DNA from: DASUXA01 sp036378155
GTDB lineage: Bacteria; Actinomycetota; Actinomycetes; Mycobacteriales; Micromonosporaceae
Length of the DNA: 64,000 nt
Assembly: GCA_036378155.1 (NCBI GenBank)
Contig: DASUXA010000044.1
Coordinates: forward strand, 62,001 to 126,000
Reading direction: 5' to 3'
Positions within the stretch are counted from its first letter, which is position 1. Each line of letters begins with the position of its first letter. The notes beneath the pieces were generated by a model. The model did not search any database, was not told the origin of the DNA, and was given only the letters and a program-made list of their open reading frames with translations. Shown one piece after another: positions 21,759 to 30,940 of the stretch. Both the position numbers and the translations under genes were made by a program.

Positions 21759-22657
21759 CGGTACACCGAACAGCGGCACCCACCCTGGACGCGATCGCCC
21801 GACCGTCCGGCGGCTTCGCCATGGTCGCCATGGACCAGCGGGAGAGCCTGCGCACCATGTTCGACGCCGCCGGCGCCGGTCGACCCGCCGACCGCGACCT
21901 GACGGCGTTCAAACTGTCGGTCGCCGCTGCGTTGGGTCCGCTCGCGTCCGGGTTCCTCATCGACCGCGAGTTCGGCTTCGACCGGATCCGCGCCGGGATG
22001 CTGCCCGACAGTTGCGGACTGATCCTCGCCGCCGACGCGCTGGACCAGGAACCCGGCGGACCCGTCGAGGACACCTCGATCGACGAGACGGTCGCCGCGC
22101 CCGACTTCGACCTGACCGGCGTCGCCGCGATCAAACTGCTCCTGCTGTGGCGACGCGACGCCCACCGCGACCGGCGCGTCGACCTGGCGCGCCGGTTCAT
22201 CGAGTTGGCGACCGCGCGCGGCGTGCTGTCCGTACTGGAACCCGTCGCCCGACCCACCCCGGCGGAGTCGACCGCCGGCACCTGGGACGAGGACCGGGCG
22301 ATCGTCGACGCCGCCCGCGACCTCGCGCCGCTGCGCCCCAGCCTGTACAAGGCGCAGGTGCCGCGACGCGGCAAGGGCAGCCCCGACGAGCTGCGACGCG
22401 CCTGCGAAGACCTCGGCGCCGCGATCGGCGGACCCTGGGTCGTGCTGTCCCAGGGCGTCGACCGGGACGACTTCCTGCCCGCGGTACGCGCCGCGTGCCA
22501 AGGCGGCGCCAGCGGTTTCCTCGCCGGTCGAGCACTGTGGAGCGACGTCGTCGGGCGACCGGACGTGGACCGGGCGCTCGCCGAGGTCGCCGTACCGCGA
22601 CTGGAACGGCTCATCGAAGTCGTCGACCGTGAGGCGACGCCGTGGAGGCAGGCATGA
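21755..22657 (+). CDS. Class I aldolase of the YihT/LacD type
   Basis: 300 residues, GTG overlapping the kinase stop. The protein resembles Escherichia coli YihT (sulfofructose-1-phosphate aldolase) as I recall it: RPSGGFAMVAMDQRESLRTM near the start, then KLLLLWRRDA, SVLEPVARP, and GGASGFLAGRALW near the end. Lys199 in SLYKAQVP is the expected Schiff-base lysine. YihT cleaves 6-deoxy-6-sulfofructose 1-phosphate, while the related LacD cleaves tagatose 1,6-bisphosphate. In both cases DHAP and a three-carbon aldehyde result. No sulfoglycolysis partner genes are present, so the six-carbon end of the natural substrate is open. Confidence 0.88.
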   Translation: MTVHRTAAPTLDAIARPSGGFAMVAMDQRESLRTMFDAAGAGRPADRDLTAFKLSVAAALGPLASGFLIDREFGFDRIRAGMLPDSCGLILAADALDQEPGGPVEDTSIDETVAAPDFDLTGVAAIKLLLLWRRDAHRDRRVDLARRFIELATARGVLSVLEPVARPTPAESTAGTWDEDRAIVDAARDLAPLRPSLYKAQVPRRGKGSPDELRRACEDLGAAIGGPWVVLSQGVDRDDFLPAVRAACQGGASGFLAGRALWSDVVGRPDVDRALAEVAVPRLERLIEVVDREATPWRQA

Positions 22658-23319
22658 GGACCGTCGGGCTGCTGCACACCGTACCGGCGCTCGCCGGCAC
22701 GTTCGACGAGTTGATCCGGGCACGCGACGGCGACCTGCGACGGGTACACCTCGTGGACGGCTGGCTGCTGGACACCGCCCGCCGCAGCGGCGTGACCACC
22801 GAGGTCGCCGACGCGGTCGCCGGGCACGTACGGCACCTCGCCACGGCGGGAGCCGACGCGGTCCTGGTCACCTGCTCGTCCATCGGCGAGGCGGCGGAGG
22901 CAGCCGCCCGGTACGTCACCGTGCCGGTGATCCGGGTCGACGCGGCGATGGCGGACGAGGCGGTCACGATCGCGTCGTCGGGTACCGGTCGGATCGCGGT
23001 CCTCGCCACCCTCACGTCGACGCTCGGCCCGACCCAGCGGCTGGTGGAGCGGACCGCCGGTCGTACCGGGCACCGCGTCGAGGTGACCGCGCAGGTCGTG
23101 CCCGACGCCGCCGACGCGCACGACCGGGGCGACCGGGACAGGGTCACCTCGCTGGTCGCGGCGGCGGTCGCGGAAGCTGCCGGTACCGCCGACGTGATCG
23201 TGCTCGCCCAGGCGTCGATGGCGGGCGCGGCACAGCTCGCCCAGGTCACGGTACCGGTGCTCAGCTCCCCGGACGGCGGCGTCCGGTCGCTGCTCGACGC
23301 CCTCTCCGAACTGTCGTAG
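22654..23319 (+). CDS. Asp/Glu racemase superfamily protein lacking the second catalytic Cys
   Basis: 221 residues. ATG 22654 overlaps the aldolase stop and has GGAGG about seven bases upstream, so it is preferred over GTG 22642. The fold matches the Asp/Glu/hydantoin racemase group: VGLLHTVPAL, LVTCSSIGEAAEA with Cys74, GRIAVLATLTSTLGPTQ, and a final PVLSSPDGG. In racemases a second Cys follows a VIVL strand. Here the segment is VIVLAQASM (183-189), with Ala or Gln in that place. The enzyme is thus unlikely to racemise by the two-Cys mechanism and may act as a one-Cys decarboxylase- or isomerase-like member. Its job in a sugar operon is unknown. Confidence 0.78.
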   Translation: MRTVGLLHTVPALAGTFDELIRARDGDLRRVHLVDGWLLDTARRSGVTTEVADAVAGHVRHLATAGADAVLVTCSSIGEAAEAAARYVTVPVIRVDAAMADEAVTIASSGTGRIAVLATLTSTLGPTQRLVERTAGRTGHRVEVTAQVVPDAADAHDRGDRDRVTSLVAAAVAEAAGTADVIVLAQASMAGAAQLAQVTVPVLSSPDGGVRSLLDALSELS

Positions 23320-23349
23320 CGGGTCGTGGACGCCTCGGAAAGGACGGAC

Positions 23350-26049
23350 ATGACGTACAGCGTTCACCGCCTCGGCGGCGCGGACTGGAGCATCCGCGAG
23401 GCGCTCGGCGAGTCCTGGCGGTGGCACGTCGAGCAGGCGACCGAGCAGGAATGGCGGGACAGCGTCACCCCGACCGGCGCCGGTCGCCGCCGCGCTGCCG
23501 GCTGGTGGCCGGCGTCGGTACCCGGTTCCGTCGCGATCGACCTGTGGCGCGCGGGCGAACTGTCCGACCCGTACCGGGGTCGCGGCGCGCGTGCCGCCGA
23601 ATGGACCGGGGCGCGTTCCTGGCTGTACCGGCGGCTGGTCGACGTCCCGCCGACGGGCGCCGACGAGCGGGCGGTCCTCGAGTTCGACGGCGTCGACCCG
23701 TCGGGCGACGTGTACTGGGACGGTCGGCTGCTGGGGCGGGTGCCGGGGCTGTACCACCGCGCCCGGTTCGCGATCCCGCCGGACGCCGCCGCGCCGGGCA
23801 CCCACCGACTCGCGGTCGTCGTCGACCCGGTACCGGCGTCGCAGCCGCAGATCGGGCGTACCGGGCTGGTCCGGGTCCACCGACCCCGGATGAACGAGGG
23901 CTGGGACTTCTGTCCGCGCTTCCCGCATCAGGGCATCTGGCGCGACGTGCGGCTGGTGGTCGGGTCGGTCCACGTCGCGTCCGTCGCCGTACGCGCCGAC
24001 CTCGACGACGACACGCACGGCAGGGTCAGCGTGACCGGCACGCTCGAGGTGACCGACGAGCGACCGGTACCGGTCGAGGTCCGGCTGCTCGACGCGGACG
24101 GTCGGGTTGCCGCCCGGCGGGTCGACGTCGTGTCCGGCGGTACCGTGCGCGGGCTGCGGATCGAGGTCGACGTCGAACAGCCGGACCTGTGGTGGCCGCG
24201 CGGGTTCGGCGATCCGGTCACGTACACCGCCCAGCTCCGGGTGGCTGACGCGCGGGAGCCGGTGTGGCAGGGCACGGTCGGGTTCCGCCGCGCCACGCTG
24301 GTACCCAACCCGGGCGCGCCGGCGTCCGCCCTGCCGTACACCGCCGTGGTCAACGACACCGTCATTCCGCTGGTCGGCTGGAACTGGGTACCGGCGGACG
24401 CCCAGTACGGCGCGGTCCGCCCGGAGCGCATCCGGCACCTGGTCGACCTGGCGGCCCGGTCGGGCGCGCGGGTCCTGCGGGTGTGGGGCGGCGGACTGAT
24501 CGAGACGGAAGAGTTCTACGCGGAGTGCGACCGCGCCGGGCTGCTGGTCTGGCAGGAGTTCTCGCAGTCCAGTTCGGGGTTGCAGAACGCCCCGGCGACC
24601 GACGACGAGTACCTGCGGATGATGAGTCGGGAAGCCGAGGCGGTGGTACCGGCGCGCGCCCACCACCCGTGCCTGCTCGTCTGGGCGGGCGGCAACGAAC
24701 TGCACGACGACGGCGTGCCGCTGGACGAGCGGACGTCGCCGGTGCTCGCGGTGCTGCGCGACCGGGTCGCCGCGCTCGACCCCGGTCGCGCCTGGCTGCC
24801 CACCTCACCGTCCGGTCCGGCGTTCTTCCATCGGCTGGACACGATCGCCGCCGCGCCCGACGACCAGCACGACGTCCACGGACCGTGGGAGCACCAGGGG
24901 CTGCGCGGTCACCACACGCTGGCGAACGCCGGCATTTCGCTCGCGCACACCGAGTTCGGTGTGGAGGGGATGACGAACCGGCGGTCGCTGTTCCGGTTCA
25001 TCCCGGAGGAACACCGGTGGCCGCCGGACCGGACCAATCCGATGTACCGGCTGACCGGCATCAGCTGGATCAACCTGGACCTGGTGCAGGAAAGCTTCGC
25101 GGGGCGGCTCACCGATGTGGAGTCCGTGCTGCGCGCCAGCCAACTGCTGCAGGCGACCGGTCTGGCGTACAGCGTCGAAGCGAACCGGCGACGGTTCCCG
25201 TACTGCTCGATGGTCCTGCCGTGGCAGTTCAACGAGTCGTACCCGAACCCGTGGTGTACCAGCAGCGTCGACCATCTCGGCGAACCGAAGCCCGCCTACT
25301 ACGCGGTGGCTCGCGCGTTCGCCCCGCGGCGGGTCACGGTACGCGTGCCGACCTCGGTCTGGGGCGTCGAGGAGCGGCTGACCGCGCAGGCGTGGGTGTG
25401 GTCCGAGCCGGGTACGGCACCTGGTTCGCGGGTCGTCGCTCGGCTGCGCTCGTCCCACGGCGACGTGCTCGCCGAGCACCGCTGGTCGGTCGACGACCCG
25501 GTACGCCATCCCCGCCCGGTCGGCACGCTGACGGTGGACCGCGGCGGCGTGCCGGTCGACGCCGTCGTGGTGTGGGAGATGCTGTGGGAGTCCGCCGACG
25601 GCACACTGGTCGACCGCGAGGCGGTGCTCGCCTGTACCGGGGCGGACTTCGCGCCGCTGCTGGATCTCGGACCGGCGACCCTCGACGTGTCGACCCGGAC
25701 GGTCGGCGACGCGACCCTGGTCGAGGTCGCGCACCGTACCGGTCCGCTGGTGGTCGGGCTGCGCCTGCTCGACGACCGTCCGGCGGACGCGCCCGGCTGG
25801 GTGCTCTGCGACGGCGACCCGAGACCGCTGCTGCCGGGCGAGACGCGCACGTTCGCGGTTCGCGGCTCGTACACGTCGTCGCCGCTGCGGGTCCGGCTGG
25901 AGTCCTGGAACACCCACCCGGTCGAGATCGACGTACCGCCGCCGGACGTCGCGTCGCCGCCGGACGTCGCGCCGTCGGATGCGGAACGCCTGGTGCCCGC
26001 GCCGAGGCAGCCGGAGACCCAGCCGAGAGGTACGGAGGCGGTGTCATGA
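23350..26049 (+). CDS. GH2 glycoside hydrolase, beta-mannosidase type
   Basis: 899 residues; ATG with GGAAAGGA just upstream. A sugar-binding domain near 40-200 (ARSWLYRRLVDVP, then FDGVDPSGDVYWDGRLLG) precedes an Ig-like domain and the TIM barrel. Acid/base Glu450 lies in WAGGNELHDD and the nucleophile is Glu535 in AHTEFGVEG. The barrel start LVGWNWVPADAQYGAV and the order of domains fit beta-mannosidases of GH2 better than beta-galactosidases. There is no signal peptide, so it acts on imported oligosaccharides in the cytoplasm. The C-terminus ends in a Pro/Asp repeat linker (PPDVASPPDVAPSD). It overlaps the next gene by ATGA. Confidence 0.88.
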   Translation: MTYSVHRLGGADWSIREALGESWRWHVEQATEQEWRDSVTPTGAGRRRAAGWWPASVPGSVAIDLWRAGELSDPYRGRGARAAEWTGARSWLYRRLVDVPPTGADERAVLEFDGVDPSGDVYWDGRLLGRVPGLYHRARFAIPPDAAAPGTHRLAVVVDPVPASQPQIGRTGLVRVHRPRMNEGWDFCPRFPHQGIWRDVRLVVGSVHVASVAVRADLDDDTHGRVSVTGTLEVTDERPVPVEVRLLDADGRVAARRVDVVSGGTVRGLRIEVDVEQPDLWWPRGFGDPVTYTAQLRVADAREPVWQGTVGFRRATLVPNPGAPASALPYTAVVNDTVIPLVGWNWVPADAQYGAVRPERIRHLVDLAARSGARVLRVWGGGLIETEEFYAECDRAGLLVWQEFSQSSSGLQNAPATDDEYLRMMSREAEAVVPARAHHPCLLVWAGGNELHDDGVPLDERTSPVLAVLRDRVAALDPGRAWLPTSPSGPAFFHRLDTIAAAPDDQHDVHGPWEHQGLRGHHTLANAGISLAHTEFGVEGMTNRRSLFRFIPEEHRWPPDRTNPMYRLTGISWINLDLVQESFAGRLTDVESVLRASQLLQATGLAYSVEANRRRFPYCSMVLPWQFNESYPNPWCTSSVDHLGEPKPAYYAVARAFAPRRVTVRVPTSVWGVEERLTAQAWVWSEPGTAPGSRVVARLRSSHGDVLAEHRWSVDDPVRHPRPVGTLTVDRGGVPVDAVVVWEMLWESADGTLVDREAVLACTGADFAPLLDLGPATLDVSTRTVGDATLVEVAHRTGPLVVGLRLLDDRPADAPGWVLCDGDPRPLLPGETRTFAVRGSYTSSPLRVRLESWNTHPVEIDVPPPDVASPPDVAPSDAERLVPAPRQPETQPRGTEAVS

Positions 26050-27437
26050 CGACCACGTTCCCGCCCGATTTCCTGTGGGGCGCCGCGACGTCGGCGTACC
26101 AGGTCGAGGGCAGCCTCGACGTCGACGGGCGTGGGCGATCGGTGTGGGAGGCGTTCGCCGAGCGACCCGGCGCGGTCGAGGGCGGCGGCGACGGGTCGCG
26201 CGCCTGCGACTCGTACCGGCAGTGGCGGCGCGACGTGGACCTGGTCGCCGAACTGGGGCTGAACGCGTACCGGTTCTCGGTGTCGTGGGCGCGGGTGCTG
26301 CCCGACGGTCGCGGTCGGGTGGAGAGTCGCGGGCTGGACCACTACGAACGGTTCGTGGACGCGCTGCTCGACCGGGGTGTCACCCCGGTGCTGACACTGA
26401 ACCACTGGGACATGCCCGAGGCGTTGATGGCGGACGGCGGCTGGGTCGGACGCTCCAGCGTGGACGCGTTCGCCGAGTTCGCGGTCGCGGTCGCGGACCG
26501 GCTGGGCGACCGGGTCAGCTGGTGGATCACGCAGAACGAGCCGTGGATCATCGCGCTGCTCGGGTACCGGCTGGGACTGCACGCGCCGGGCGTGCGCGAC
26601 CTGGGCGCCTCGGTCGCCGCCGGTCACCACGTGCTGCTCGCGCACGGCGTCGGGGCGGACGCGATCCACGCGCGGGTACCGACGGCGAAGGTCGGCTGCG
26701 CGTTGAGCCTGTTCCCGTGCGATCCGGCGAGCGACGACCCGCGCGACGAGGCAGCCGCGTGGGGATCGGACGGCTACGTGAACCGGTGGTACCTGGAACC
26801 GCTGCTGGGCGCGGGGTACCCGGACGACATGCGCGGGCACTACGAGCGCGCGCTGGGTCGCGACCTGGACGACGTCATCCGCCCCGGCGACGTGGAGTCG
26901 ATCGGGGGGCGCAGCGACTTCCTCGGCGTCAACTACTACACCCGACGGGTTCTCTCCGCCGCGTGGACCAGCCCGGACCAGCCGTTCCCGTGGCGGGTGG
27001 TGGGTCCGTCCGGCGACGTCACACGCACCGACGAGGGCTGGGAGGTGGTACCCGACAGCCTCCGCGAGCTGCTGCTGCGGCTGTGTCGCGACTATCCCGG
27101 CGTACCGCTGATGATCACCGAGAACGGCGGGGTGTACGGCGACGCGCCGACCCACGACGGGCAGGTCCACGACCAGCGCCGGATCGAGTTCCTGCTCGGT
27201 CACCTGCGCGCGGTCGCGGAGGCGATCGACGGCGGTGCCGACGTCGTCGGGTACCTGCACTGGTCGCTGCTGGACAACTTCGAGTGGGCGTTGGGGTACC
27301 GACCGCGGTTCGGGCTGGTGTATGTGGACTATCCGACCGGCCGGGTCACCGTGAAGGACTCGGGTCGGGTGTACGCGGACATCGCCCGTACCGGTCGGCT
27401 GCCCGACACCGTCCCCACCGTGCCCCGGTTCGGCTGA
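26046..27437 (+). CDS. GH1 beta-glycosidase
   Basis: 463 residues, no signal peptide. The GH1 N-terminal signature FLWGAATSAYQVEG is present, with acid/base Glu165 in WWITQNEPW and nucleophile Glu359 in MITENGG; WSLLDNFEWALGY closes the barrel. GH1 enzymes hydrolyse beta-glucosides, galactosides or mannosides with retention; the specificity is not visible. It is a close relative of the second GH1 at 42886 (same ACDSYR, HWDMP, AWGSDGYVNRWYL and VTVKDSGR-type blocks), so one arose by duplication or both were gained together. It lies in the overlapped FGGY operon. Confidence 0.94.
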   Translation: MTTTFPPDFLWGAATSAYQVEGSLDVDGRGRSVWEAFAERPGAVEGGGDGSRACDSYRQWRRDVDLVAELGLNAYRFSVSWARVLPDGRGRVESRGLDHYERFVDALLDRGVTPVLTLNHWDMPEALMADGGWVGRSSVDAFAEFAVAVADRLGDRVSWWITQNEPWIIALLGYRLGLHAPGVRDLGASVAAGHHVLLAHGVGADAIHARVPTAKVGCALSLFPCDPASDDPRDEAAAWGSDGYVNRWYLEPLLGAGYPDDMRGHYERALGRDLDDVIRPGDVESIGGRSDFLGVNYYTRRVLSAAWTSPDQPFPWRVVGPSGDVTRTDEGWEVVPDSLRELLLRLCRDYPGVPLMITENGGVYGDAPTHDGQVHDQRRIEFLLGHLRAVAEAIDGGADVVGYLHWSLLDNFEWALGYRPRFGLVYVDYPTGRVTVKDSGRVYADIARTGRLPDTVPTVPRFG

Positions 27438-27461
27438 CCGGTACCAGCGAGGAGTCCCCGG

Positions 27462-29348
27462 ATGAAGCTCACGCACGGCCCCGGCACGTACACGATCGCC
27501 ACCGGGGACTATCTGCTGCAGGTACGCGGCGGTCAACGGGTCGCCGTGCTCGCCGCGCCCGACGGTCGGATCTGGTCGCGGCTGAGCCTGCTCGCGTCCG
27601 TGGACCGGGTCGACGTGGCGGACGAGTCGTACGACATCGCCCCGCCGGTGGTGACCGAGCGCCGGTTCGGCGACGGCGATTCCGTCGAGGACGTCGTCGA
27701 CGTCGAGATCGCCTGCCGCAGTACCGCCTGGGCGGCGAAGTCCGTCCTGCTGCGCTGCTTCGCCGACCGGGTCGAGACGGCGGTACGCGTGGAAGGCTGG
27801 GGAATCCTCGGCGACGTGCGCCTGCTTGGCGGCCGGGCGATCCTGCCCAGCGGCGCGTGCGGCGTGTTCCGCTCGTCGATCGAGTTCGCGTCGGTGTTCA
27901 ACCCGACCCCGACCGAGCCGGTCGACGTGGCACGCCCAGCCTCGGCGGCGGCGACGCTGGGCATCGTCGGCGACGCCTCGGCGGGCAGGCTGCACGGCAT
28001 CTTCTCGCCGCCGCCGCTGTGCCTCGCGTTCGGTCGCGCGCCGGGGCGCGGCGCGACGGCGGTACCGGACGGCGACTGGCTGACCGTCGGCGTGCTGGCG
28101 AGCATCGACGAGTCGCGGTTCACCGAACTGCGGTACGCCCCGTTGGACGGCGGCTTCCTGCTGGAACTCGACTACGACGGGCACACCACGGTGCGCGGCT
28201 CGTACCTCAGTCCCACGGTGGTGCTGCGACCGGTCGCCGATCCGTGGTCCGGGCTCGGACGGTACCGCGACGACCTGGTGCGGCGCGGTCTCGCGCCGAC
28301 CGCCCCGGTCGCGCCGCGCGCGGACTGGTGGACCGAGCCGATCTTCTGCGGCTGGGGCGCGCAGGTCGCCGCCGCCCCGGTACCGGGGGCGCCGAAGAGT
28401 CACCCGTACTACGTGCAGCAGCTCGGTCCGGCGGTCGTGCCGCCGGACATCCCGGTCGCACCCGATCTCGCCCGGCAGGACCGGTACGACGGGTGGCTGT
28501 CCCGCCTCGCCGCGCACGGGGTGGTGCCCGGCACCGTGGTCATCGACGACCGTTGGCAGTTGACGTACGGTGTCGGCGACCCCGACCCGTCCCGCTGGCC
28601 CGACCTGCGCGCCTGGATCGACCGGCGACACGCCGCCGGGCAGCGCGTGCTGCTGTGGTGGAAGGCGTGGGATCCGACCGGGCTGCCGGTGGACGAGTGT
28701 GTGACCGACCCGGGCGGTACCCCGGTCGCGGCCGATCCGGGCAGCCCGGCGTACCGGCGCCAGCTCACGGCGATGGTGGCGGACATGCTCGGTCCGGGCG
28801 GGTTGGACGCGGACGGATTCAAGATCGACTTTACCCAGCGCGCGCCTGCTGGGCGGGGACTGCGTCGACCGGGCGCGACGGACGACGCGCCGTGGGGCAT
28901 CGCCGCGCTGCACTGCCTGCTCCGGACGCTGTACCGGGCGGCGAAGGCGGTCAAGCCGGACGCTCTCGTGGTCACCCACACCCCGCACCCCGGGTTCGCC
29001 GACGTCTGCGACATGATCCGCCTCAACGACGTGCTGGAACGTGACCCGTCCGGCGCGGTGGTACCAGCCGTGGACCAGCTCGCGTTCCGGCACGCAGTGG
29101 TCGCTGCGGTACTGCCCGACCACCTGGTCGACACCGACCAGTGGCCGATCGCGGACCGGGCGCAGTGGCGCGGGTACGTGACCACGCAGAGCCGGCTGGG
29201 CGTGCCGGCGCTGTACTACGCCGAACGCATCGACGGCTCGGACGAGGAACTCACCGACGCCGACCTGGATCTGGTCGCGACGACGTGGCGCGAGTACCGC
29301 GCCGCGTGTGCCGTCGCGCGGTCGCGGACCGCGCAGGAGGCGGGATGA
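27462..29348 (+). CDS. GH31/GH36-like glycoside hydrolase
   Basis: 628 residues, AGGAG upstream of the ATG. The N-terminal half is a beta-sandwich. The catalytic barrel has VVIDDRWQLTYG, WPDLRAWIDRRHAAGQRVLL and the nucleophile motif DADGFKIDF (Asp456), as in the retaining alpha-glycosidases of GH31 and GH36. The block ...LLWWKAWDP fits the same superfamily. An alpha-galactosidase or alpha-glucosidase-like activity is likely, but I cannot place it in one family. No QQRxxW motif of sulfoquinovosidases is seen. It is intracellular by sequence and overlaps the FAD oxidoreductase gene. Confidence 0.75.
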   Translation: MKLTHGPGTYTIATGDYLLQVRGGQRVAVLAAPDGRIWSRLSLLASVDRVDVADESYDIAPPVVTERRFGDGDSVEDVVDVEIACRSTAWAAKSVLLRCFADRVETAVRVEGWGILGDVRLLGGRAILPSGACGVFRSSIEFASVFNPTPTEPVDVARPASAAATLGIVGDASAGRLHGIFSPPPLCLAFGRAPGRGATAVPDGDWLTVGVLASIDESRFTELRYAPLDGGFLLELDYDGHTTVRGSYLSPTVVLRPVADPWSGLGRYRDDLVRRGLAPTAPVAPRADWWTEPIFCGWGAQVAAAPVPGAPKSHPYYVQQLGPAVVPPDIPVAPDLARQDRYDGWLSRLAAHGVVPGTVVIDDRWQLTYGVGDPDPSRWPDLRAWIDRRHAAGQRVLLWWKAWDPTGLPVDECVTDPGGTPVAADPGSPAYRRQLTAMVADMLGPGGLDADGFKIDFTQRAPAGRGLRRPGATDDAPWGIAALHCLLRTLYRAAKAVKPDALVVTHTPHPGFADVCDMIRLNDVLERDPSGAVVPAVDQLAFRHAVVAAVLPDHLVDTDQWPIADRAQWRGYVTTQSRLGVPALYYAERIDGSDEELTDADLDLVATTWREYRAACAVARSRTAQEAG

Positions 29349-30907
29349 CCGCGGACAGCGCCGCCGCCGACCCGGTCGACGCCGAAGTCGTCGTCTACGC
29401 CGCCACATCGGCGGGGGTGTGCGCGGCGGTCGCCGCCGCCGAGGCGGGCGCGAGCGTGCTGCTGCTCGAACCGGGACGGCACGTCGGCGGCATGACGTCG
29501 GGCGGTCTCGGCTACACCGACGTGGGGGACGTGCGGGTACTGGGCGGGATGGCGGCCCGGTTCCGGCAGGACGTCGCCGACCGTTACGGGGTTCCGGTCG
29601 GCAGGTACGCCGGACCGGAGCCGCACGTCGCCGAGCAGATCTTCCTGCGCTGGCTGGAGCACCCGCGCATTCGGGTGGTCACCGGCTGTGCGGTGCGCTC
29701 CGCCGAGGTACGCGGCGCTCGGATCGTCTCGGTGACGTCCGGCGACGGACGGTCGTACCGGGGCGGCGTCTTCGTCGACGCGAGCTACGAGGGCGACCTG
29801 ATGGCGCTCGCCGGGGTGCCGTTCGCGGTCGGTCGGGAGGGTCGCGACCGGTACGGCGAACGCTGGGCGGGTCGCCAGGAGTTGCTGCCCGGTCGGCACA
29901 CCATGCCGCCGTTCGTCTCGCCGTTCGTCGGCGACCCGGAGGGGCTGGTCGAGGGGGAGATCCTCCCGCAGATCCGGTCGGCTCCGCTCGCGCGGGTCGG
30001 CGCCGGTGACGGCGGCGTGATGGCGTACGGGTACCGGGTGTGCCTGACCACCGTTCCCGACCGGGTGCCGTTCCCGCGTAGCGACGGGTACGACGACAAG
30101 CACTGGGAACTGGGGCGGCGGCTGTTCCACCACTGGGCGAGGCAGGGCTACGAGCCGCCCGCGGCAGCGCTGATCGGGCTGGAACCGAACCTGCCCAACG
30201 GCAAGTGCGACGGCAACTCGCTGGGTCCGTTCTCGTTGAACGTCCTCGACGGATCAGCCTGGGAGTATCCGTGCGCGGACCCGGCGCGGCGCGACCAGTT
30301 GCGCGCCCACCATCGGGACCACACCGGCGACTTCCTGTGGTTCCTCGCCAACGACCCGGCGGTACCGGCGTCGGTACGCGCGGAGCTGGCACGTTGGGGA
30401 CTGCCGGCTGACGAGTTCACCGACACCGGGCACCTGCCGCACCAGCTCTACGTGCGCGAGGCGCGGCGGATGATCGGCGAGTACGTGCTGACCGAGCACG
30501 ACCTGGTCCGTGCCTGGACCCAGTACGACGTGGTCGCGATGGGCTCGTACCACCTGGACGTCCGCGAGGTGCAGCGGGTGTGGCGATGGGTACCGGAGCA
30601 CCCGCGCCCGGTCGCGATGGTGTTCAACGAGGGGTACCTGTCGGTGCCGGTGCCGCCGTACCCGATTCCGTACCGGTCGCTGGTGCCCCGGTACGCCGAC
30701 TGCGTCAACCTGCTCGTCCCGGTGTGCGTGTCCGCCTCGCACGTGGCGTTCTCGTCGATCCGGATGGAGCCGCAGTACCAGATGACGGGGCACGTTGCCG
30801 GGCTCGCGGCGGTGCTGGCGCTGCGCGACGACCGCCCGGTACAGGCGGTGGACGTGCCGCTGCTGCAGTCGCGGCTGCGCGACGCGGGTCAGGTCCTCAG
30901 CCTGTAG
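29345..30907 (+). CDS. FAD-dependent oxidoreductase (FAD_oxidored family)
   Basis: 520 residues, start overlapping the previous stop. The N-terminal nucleotide-binding fold reads VVVYAATSAGVCAAVAAAEA, then LLLEPGRHVGGMTSGGLGYTD. FVDASYEGDLMALAGVPFAVG and the C-terminal LLVPVCVSASHVAFSSIRME are characteristic of the PF12831 family. This family is common in polysaccharide-utilisation loci of bacteria, often labelled xanthan-lyase-like, without a settled reaction. It is the last gene of the operon and may oxidise a sugar hydroxyl before or after glycosidic cleavage; that is inference from context only. Confidence 0.82.
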   Translation: MTADSAAADPVDAEVVVYAATSAGVCAAVAAAEAGASVLLLEPGRHVGGMTSGGLGYTDVGDVRVLGGMAARFRQDVADRYGVPVGRYAGPEPHVAEQIFLRWLEHPRIRVVTGCAVRSAEVRGARIVSVTSGDGRSYRGGVFVDASYEGDLMALAGVPFAVGREGRDRYGERWAGRQELLPGRHTMPPFVSPFVGDPEGLVEGEILPQIRSAPLARVGAGDGGVMAYGYRVCLTTVPDRVPFPRSDGYDDKHWELGRRLFHHWARQGYEPPAAALIGLEPNLPNGKCDGNSLGPFSLNVLDGSAWEYPCADPARRDQLRAHHRDHTGDFLWFLANDPAVPASVRAELARWGLPADEFTDTGHLPHQLYVREARRMIGEYVLTEHDLVRAWTQYDVVAMGSYHLDVREVQRVWRWVPEHPRPVAMVFNEGYLSVPVPPYPIPYRSLVPRYADCVNLLVPVCVSASHVAFSSIRMEPQYQMTGHVAGLAAVLALRDDRPVQAVDVPLLQSRLRDAGQVLSL

Positions 30908-30940
30908 CCAGGCGTGCCGGGTGTCCGGTCCCCGTCGCCG

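Noticed and set aside
20214..30907. A complete sulfoquinovose (sulfoglycolysis) operon
   Set aside because: Only the aldolase resembles that pathway. The GH31/36-like protein lacks the QQRxxW sulfonate-binding motif of sulfoquinovosidases, and no isomerase, YihV-type kinase, reductase or sulfonate exporter is present.
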